In this document: positions 6,985-10,109 of the stretch, one piece after another | Position numbering within the stretch: the stretch's first letter is position 1 | Layout of the letters: every line of letters starts with the position of its first letter | NCBI GenBank assembly: GCA_000437515.1 | Contig: FR898471.1 | Coordinates: 2,627 to 12,735, forward strand | Length of the DNA stretch: 10,109 bases | Reading direction: 5' to 3' | Source of the DNA: Acidiphilium sp. CAG:727 | Lineage (GTDB): Bacteria > Bacillota > Clostridia > Christensenellales > Borkfalkiaceae | The notes under the pieces: model-generated | What the model saw: the letters and a program-made list of their open reading frames with translations, nothing else | Database searches by the model: none | Told to the model about the DNA's origin: nothing | Made by a program: the position numbers and the translations under genes

Positions 6985-7042
6985 GACGTCGATTTTTGTT
7001 TTTTATTGCTTCCAGAACGTCGATTTTCGTATTTTCAGACAT
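6985..7042 (-). other. Out-of-frame N-terminal piece of ntpE with A-tract frame break
   Basis: From the ATG at 7042 the frame encodes MSENTKIDVLEAIKNK and then turns into an Arg-rich, non-coding-like product ending at 6764. In the frame of ntpE the last codons before 6984 read T-K-I-D-V (from ACA AAA ATC GAC GTC). The break falls at two A runs, A6 (7004-6999) and A5 (6997-6993). Losing one A from either gives a smooth helix start such as '...VLEAIKNKIDVMKETG'. The DNA also carries a near-duplicate block: the 22 bases from 7030 match those from 6999 at 18 positions, offset by 31 nt. Options are an assembly or sequencing indel, a real mutation with internal restart, or slippage that restores the frame. 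Confidence 0.7.
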
Positions 7043-7055
7043 CTTTATATCCCGA

Positions 7056-7490
7056 TTACATCATTATTCCGAGAACGAGCGCAAGAATTGCGTAGAACTC
7101 GATCATCGCGGGGAACAATACGTATTTACCGGAACCGGCGCTGTTTTTGCCTACCGCGTAAATACAAGCCGAAGCCGTAGCCCCCTGTAAAACCGCCGAT
7201 GCAAGACCGGTAACGCCCATGCCGAACGCTTTCCAGAAAACAGCCCAGCCCTCGGCCGCGGCAAGCGCGACGCCTGCTTCGGGTATGTTCATAACGGCAA
7301 GAACGAAACCGTAAATACCCTGCGTTGCGGGGAGAAGCGACAAGACTATAATCTTTGAAAACTTCTTTCCGTCTTCGGCGAGAACGCCCGCAGCGGACGT
7401 ACCCGTTCTCCAAAGTCCGATAGCCGAACCCGATCCGCACAGAATCATACAGATCGCCAAACCTACGATAGCAATTGCTCTTCCATCCAT
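7056..7490 (-). CDS. ntpK: V/A-type ATPase subunit K (membrane rotor ring, Na+ type)
   Basis: A 144-residue integral membrane protein with four helices (about 5-26, 45-68, 88-113 and 124-143), a duplicated proteolipid hairpin. The ring it forms carries ions through the membrane. The ion-site residues are L53, T56, Q57 in 'LLPATQGIY', Q102 in 'LQG' and E131 in 'PAMIEFYAIL'. These correspond to L61, T64, Q65, Q110 and E139 of E. hirae NtpK at a constant offset of 8, and the tyrosine after TQG is also kept (Y60). Only the second hairpin carries a carboxylate, as in other 16-kDa-type K subunits. A strong ribosome binding site, GGAGG at 7499-7503, lies eight nt before the ATG. The gene follows ntpI by 28 nt and precedes the E N-terminal start (7042) by 13 nt. 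Length is slightly below the E. hirae protein (156) without loss of any helix. Confidence 0.97.
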   Translation of the reverse strand: MDGRAIAIVGLAICMILCGSGSAIGLWRTGTSAAGVLAEDGKKFSKIIVLSLLPATQGIYGFVLAVMNIPEAGVALAAAEGWAVFWKAFGMGVTGLASAVLQGATASACIYAVGKNSAGSGKYVLFPAMIEFYAILALVLGIMM

Positions 7491-7518
7491 TTTTTTATCC
7501 TCCGAATGGTTTACTAAA

Positions 7519-9498
7519 TTATTTGAAATATATGAATTCCCTTTGCGACCCCAAAGGAGCGAAAAGTTCGCCTTCGCCCTCGTAGAATCGTCCGAAAAAT
7601 TCGACGTATTGAAGCCTCGAATCGTGTATAAACGCGCCGAGCAGGTTCATCGCCAGGTTGAACACGTTGCCGACGATTATGACGACAACGCCGCAGATAA
7701 TTCCGCCCACGCCTTTGGGGAACAACATCCCTACCGCGATTGAGTTGGTGAATATAGACGCTATCTGCGCGCCTGCAAGCATCAGCCCATAAAGACGGGC
7801 GTAACTCAGAATATCCGAAGCGTAGTTTATAAGTCCGTATAAAGATCCGAAAGTTTTGGTTACCTTGCCGAAACCCTTTTCGGTTATACCCGAAGTGAGT
7901 ATGCCGACCGCGAACAACGCAAGCGTAGGATAGAGCAAGTAATTCGTAATCGCCTTATCGCCCTTTATCATAAAGAATACGAGGAGTATAAAGCAGATAA
8001 GCGCGAGCGACCACACTATACCCGAAAAGATACCTTCGACGTACTGTTTACGCCTGAAACACTGCGCCGCTTTCATCAAAAGAGAAACGGCAATCTGGAA
8101 AGTCCCTATCGCCAGACACCACATAAGCGCGGACGGAACGGTAATACCCGCCAGCGTGCATTTTGCCCTTATCGGGTCGACATATTTATCGTAAAATTCC
8201 ACGTAAGCGGGGATATTATGTAAGGGTTGAAATCCGAGAAAACTGTCGAACAGGGTTCCGAACGCAACGGCAAAGAAACCGCCGTACGCGAACACCCTCG
8301 CCATACGGTATATCGACGTTCCTTTACGGCTTTTCGCCGCCATTAAAAATCCGCCGATTATCATCAATACGCCGTAACCCGCGTCGCCCATTATGATACC
8401 CATAAACAGCGAGAAGAAAATACCCATTACGCAGTTCGGATCGAGAGCGCCGTACGCGGGGGCGGAGTACATATTCGTAATCGCTTCGAAATCGGACGTG
8501 GGCCGCTTATTTTTCATTAAGGTAGGCGCAAATTCGCTTCTCGGCACGACCTTGCTTTCGATATAAACCGCGCTCGCGTTGTCGCGGACAGTCTTTTCTA
8601 CGCGTTCGACCGCTTCCGTCGGAACGTAAAATTCCGCAAGGAAAGTTTCCCGCGTTTCGCCGCAGTCCGCGCCCGCCGCCTCTTTTTCGGCGACAAATCC
8701 GAGATAATCCACGTACGTTTTAATATCCGCAGAATAACGGATTTTTTCGACGCCGCTTTCGATTATCGCTTTAAGCCGATTTTCTTTTTCGGTTTTTTCT
8801 TTTCCGAGGTCGTCTATTATTTCTTCAGCCGTTTTGTCATCGGTATACGGGCATTTCGTAAACGAATACTTCGCGAGCGTCGCGCCGACTTCTTCGGCCC
8901 GCCCTTTAAGGCACACCGCCGTAAGAACGCATTTCGATCCGTTTTCGCCCGCTATCTCGGCAACCGCGCCGTCGATTTCGTTTAAGGCCTCCGCTGCGGG
9001 CGAGGCTTTGTCGGACGATATAACGCCGACGAATACGGACGTCGATACGGTAGACGAATAAAACGAAAATTTCTCGCTTAAACACTCGTAATCGAGATAC
9101 GCCTTTACGCTTTCGTCGAGTTTGGAAATTTCGGTTTTTACGACGGAATATTCGTCCGAAAGGTCGAGAATCTCTTTAATTTCTCTTTCGACCTCTCCGG
9201 CTTTCTTTCCGAAATCTATAAAATCCTTTATCCCTACCCCGAAACCGTCTTTAATCACGGGCGCGCGCTTTTTATCGCCCAATTCTTCGTAACAAAAATC
9301 GAGAAATTTAAGCGATTTACGCGCGTCTTCGTCGCTTTTGCCGATATTTTCGGCCGCTACGCTACGAGGGGCGAGAAATTCGTAGTCGGCGCATTTTTTA
9401 ATCTGAGCCGCGCCGGTGGCCGACAAAACGTCGAAAAGCGCGTTTCGCTCTTTTTTAAGGGCGATAAACGACGTTATCGACATTTCAGAAATCGCCAT
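7519..9498 (-). CDS. ntpI: V/A-type ATPase subunit I (stator / ion channel)
   Basis: A 659-residue protein, the normal length for bacterial subunit I, homologous to eukaryotic subunit a. The N-terminal half (about 1-350) is soluble, with alternating alpha/beta blocks and long helices (about 100-135 and 225-255) that dock onto the E-G/H stalks. The C-terminal half has seven or so membrane helices (about 355-385, 400-420, 453-475, 490-512, 520-537, 560-590, 596-625). 'MGDAGYG' (370-376) is a family motif. R568 in 'SYARLYGLM' and R628 in 'HDSRLQYVEFF' are the likely channel arginines, matching the pair R573/R629 of E. hirae. The C-terminal 'FYEGEGELFAPL' (638-649) is conserved as well. The start at 9498 overlaps the H gene by 14 nt, with a GGGGG tract a few nt upstream; Met6 is an alternative but has no ribosome binding site. 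Confidence 0.97.
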   Translation of the reverse strand: MAISEMSITSFIALKKERNALFDVLSATGAAQIKKCADYEFLAPRSVAAENIGKSDEDARKSLKFLDFCYEELGDKKRAPVIKDGFGVGIKDFIDFGKKAGEVEREIKEILDLSDEYSVVKTEISKLDESVKAYLDYECLSEKFSFYSSTVSTSVFVGVISSDKASPAAEALNEIDGAVAEIAGENGSKCVLTAVCLKGRAEEVGATLAKYSFTKCPYTDDKTAEEIIDDLGKEKTEKENRLKAIIESGVEKIRYSADIKTYVDYLGFVAEKEAAGADCGETRETFLAEFYVPTEAVERVEKTVRDNASAVYIESKVVPRSEFAPTLMKNKRPTSDFEAITNMYSAPAYGALDPNCVMGIFFSLFMGIIMGDAGYGVLMIIGGFLMAAKSRKGTSIYRMARVFAYGGFFAVAFGTLFDSFLGFQPLHNIPAYVEFYDKYVDPIRAKCTLAGITVPSALMWCLAIGTFQIAVSLLMKAAQCFRRKQYVEGIFSGIVWSLALICFILLVFFMIKGDKAITNYLLYPTLALFAVGILTSGITEKGFGKVTKTFGSLYGLINYASDILSYARLYGLMLAGAQIASIFTNSIAVGMLFPKGVGGIICGVVVIIVGNVFNLAMNLLGAFIHDSRLQYVEFFGRFYEGEGELFAPLGSQREFIYFK

Positions 9499-9805
9499 TT
9501 TTTACCCCCTTCAACAATTCGGCGGATAAATCGGCGGCAAGTTTTTCTTTTTCGAAAATTATTTCTTTGCGCTCGGCTTCCGCGGTTTTGATTTCGGCAG
9601 CGAAAAGTTCGTCCGCTTTGGCGTTCGCCCTTAAAATTATCCCTTCGGACTTTGCGCGGGCGTTTTTTGCCGCCTCGTCTTCGATTCTCGCCTTTTCCGC
9701 GTCGGCGTTGCGACGAATCTCGTTCGCCTTTTCTTCGGCTTGCGCTTTTTTCTCTGCCGCCGCCTCTTCGGTTTCACGGATTTTTTTAATCATTTCTTCT
9801 ATCAT
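9485..9805 (-). CDS. ntpF: V/A-type ATPase subunit G/H (peripheral stalk)
   Basis: A 106-residue, highly charged protein that is almost entirely a continuous helix with heptad character (about 3-95), rich in Ala, Glu, Lys and Arg and without proline or membrane segments. This and its place as the first gene before ntpI fit the G/H (NtpF in E. hirae) subunit that pairs with E in the peripheral stalk. Homology is weak by nature for coiled coils, so the assignment leans on size and operon order. The ATG at 9805 has no Shine-Dalgarno sequence before it (AAAATT). The ATG at 9793 (Met5) is an alternative with a slightly more purine-rich leader (ATAGAAGAA). The end overlaps the ntpI start by 14 nt. 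A strong promoter and a 74-nt leader with a hairpin precede it. Confidence 0.9.
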   Translation of the reverse strand: MIEEMIKKIRETEEAAAEKKAQAEEKANEIRRNADAEKARIEDEAAKNARAKSEGIILRANAKADELFAAEIKTAEAERKEIIFEKEKLAADLSAELLKGVKNGDF

Positions 9806-9806
9806 A

Positions 9807-9828
9807 ATTTTGAAAAAAGGTCACAAGA
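9807..9828. repeat. Direct repeat copy 1, just before the operon start codon
   Basis: A 22-bp block matching the one at 9956-9977 at 19 of 22 positions, with a shared AAAAGGTC core flanked by TTTTGA and CAA. It lies in the leader of the ATPase mRNA immediately upstream of the ATG at 9805. The two copies are 149 bp apart and in the same orientation. A protein binding site is one explanation; it is inference. Confidence 0.5.
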
Positions 9829-9860
9829 TGCGACGCACGAACGCGCCGCACACCGCGACC
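9819..9860 (-). promoter_or_regulatory. Hairpin in the 5' leader of the V-ATPase operon
   Basis: On the minus strand TGCGGCGC (9850-9843) pairs with GCGTCGCA (9836-9829): eight pairs with one G-U and a 6-nt loop. An outer six-pair stem GGTCGC/GTGACC (9860-9855 with 9824-9819) can enclose it. It fills most of the predicted 74-nt leader and ends 13 nt before the ATG. The fold resembles no riboswitch class I know. It may affect RNA stability or translation. Confidence 0.5.
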
Positions 9861-9885
9861 GACTCCACCGTATTCGATTGCCATA

Positions 9886-9914
9886 ATTATATAAAGTCCG
9901 CAAAAAAAAGTCAA
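9886..9914 (-). promoter_or_regulatory. Main sigma-A type promoter of the V-ATPase operon
   Basis: The minus strand has TTGACT (9914-9909), a 17-bp spacer that includes a T tract, and a perfect TATAAT (9891-9886). Initiation is predicted near 9879, giving a leader of about 74 nt before the first gene. The near-consensus boxes suggest strong basal expression. Confidence 0.88.
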
Positions 9915-9955
9915 CGATTTTTTGCCCTCTGTCGCATTTTTCGCTTCTTTTACAT

Positions 9956-9977
9956 ATTTTGATAAAAGGTCGCAAAA
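9956..9977. repeat. Direct repeat copy 2, between the divergent promoters
   Basis: The second copy of the 22-bp block (19/22 identical to 9807-9828). It ends 4 bp before the -35 box of the plus-strand promoter and starts 41 bp upstream of the -35 box of the ATPase promoter. Its own ends, TTTTG and CAAAA, are inverted around an 11-nt centre. A perfect palindrome AAAACGTTTT (9974-9983) overlaps its right edge. Confidence 0.5.
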
Positions 9978-9980
9978 CGT

Positions 9981-10009
9981 TTTACAAAGTTGCAATTTTA
10001 TGCTAAAAT
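9981..10009 (+). promoter_or_regulatory. Divergent promoter reading out of the window
   Basis: The plus strand has TTTACA (9981-9986), a 17-bp spacer and TAAAAT (10004-10009), each 5/6 to consensus, with TGC directly before the -10 box (an extended -10). Initiation is expected near 10016. No open reading frame with a ribosome binding site follows within the remaining 93 nt, so its gene or RNA lies beyond the right edge. Confidence 0.65.
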
Positions 10010-10045
10010 GGTAACTAATTCTTATTTTTCGAATAACGGAATAGG

Positions 10046-10066
10046 AAAAAACGGCATATATATGCC
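10046..10066 (-). terminator. Possible weak terminator for an unseen upstream minus-strand gene
   Basis: On the minus strand the perfect 14-bp palindrome GGCATATATATGCC (10066-10053) is followed by G and six T (10051-10046). The stem is short (five pairs with a 4-nt loop), so termination would be weak. On the plus strand the same palindrome would form a hairpin in the leader of the divergent transcript. Either reading is possible. Confidence 0.35.
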
Positions 10067-10109
10067 TGTATAGCCACAGAAAATTGCGTTTGAACTCGGT
10101 CTTGCGCCG

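Noticed and set aside
6993..7006. A classical -1 programmed frameshift heptamer (A AAA AAC) in the first frame of ntpE.
   Set aside because: A -1 shift there leads to a stop within a few codons. The frame needed to reach ntpE is +1, so the heptamer does not explain the gene arrangement.
6764..7042. A separate 92-residue gene read from 7042 to 6764.
   Set aside because: Only the first 16 or so residues look coding. The remainder is an Arg-rich out-of-frame reading of subunit E, so it is treated as the displaced N-terminus of ntpE.
9786..10109. An open frame on the minus strand that enters from the right edge and runs about 107 codons to 9786, overlapping the first 20 bp of ntpF.
   Set aside because: It runs straight through the near-consensus operon promoter and the divergent promoter. 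Its composition (basic, aromatic and Ile-rich) is unlike the neighbouring genes, and its only internal starts lack a ribosome binding site. A partial gene cannot be fully excluded without sequence to the right.

Overview
The window is dominated by one minus-strand operon encoding a complete bacterial V/A-type (rotary) ATPase. In transcription order (right to left) the genes are the stalk subunit G/H (ntpF, 9805-9485), I (ntpI), K (ntpK), E (ntpE), C (ntpC), F (ntpG), A (ntpA), B (ntpB) and D (ntpD, ending at 1169). This is the same order as the start of the Enterococcus hirae ntp operon (F-I-K-E-C-G-A-B-D). Downstream, past a strong terminator, come a metallophosphoesterase (918-214) and a 48-residue cysteine-rich DUF1540 protein (170-24), also on the minus strand. 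The gene content, canonical TTGACT/TATAAT-type promoters, GGAGG ribosome binding sites and a DUF1540 protein suggest an anaerobic member of the Clostridia (Bacillota). The two dispersed-repeat-like elements resemble ones I recall from gut Clostridia; a more precise placement would be a guess.

Layout from the right edge. Positions 9806-10109 are non-coding as far as I can tell. They hold the operon promoter (9886-9914, minus), a divergent plus-strand promoter (9981-10009) that reads out of the window, a 22-bp imperfect direct repeat (9807-9828 and 9956-9977), a 5'UTR hairpin and a possible terminator for an unseen minus-strand gene. The ATPase genes then follow with small gaps or overlaps: H/I overlap 14 nt, I-K 28 nt, E-C 6 nt, C/F overlap 11 nt, F-A 8 nt, A/B overlap 8 nt. 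There are two exceptions. Gene E appears to have its natural N-terminus separated from the rest by a one-base frame change in an A-rich tract (about 6993-7004). The B-D junction is opened by 214 bp of repeat-like DNA (1802-2015). The operon ends in a perfect 19-bp stem terminator (1057-1102).

The genes together build the whole machine. A and B form the ATPase head, D and F the central rotor shaft, C the socket onto the K ring, E and G/H the peripheral stalks, and I plus K the membrane ion path. All five Na+-ligand positions known from E. hirae NtpK (L61, T64, Q65, Q110, E139) are conserved in K at a constant offset of 8, which predicts Na+ rather than H+ coupling. The metallophosphoesterase has its own promoter placed so that its mRNA should begin at or one base before the AUG (leaderless). 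The DUF1540 gene has a strong ribosome binding site and no visible promoter, so it is probably co-transcribed with the phosphoesterase.

I found no tRNA, rRNA, CRISPR array or intact mobile element. The most interesting points are the ntpE frame break, the repeat insertion inside an otherwise tight operon, the Na+ signature, the leaderless phosphoesterase and the repeated motif around the divergent promoters.
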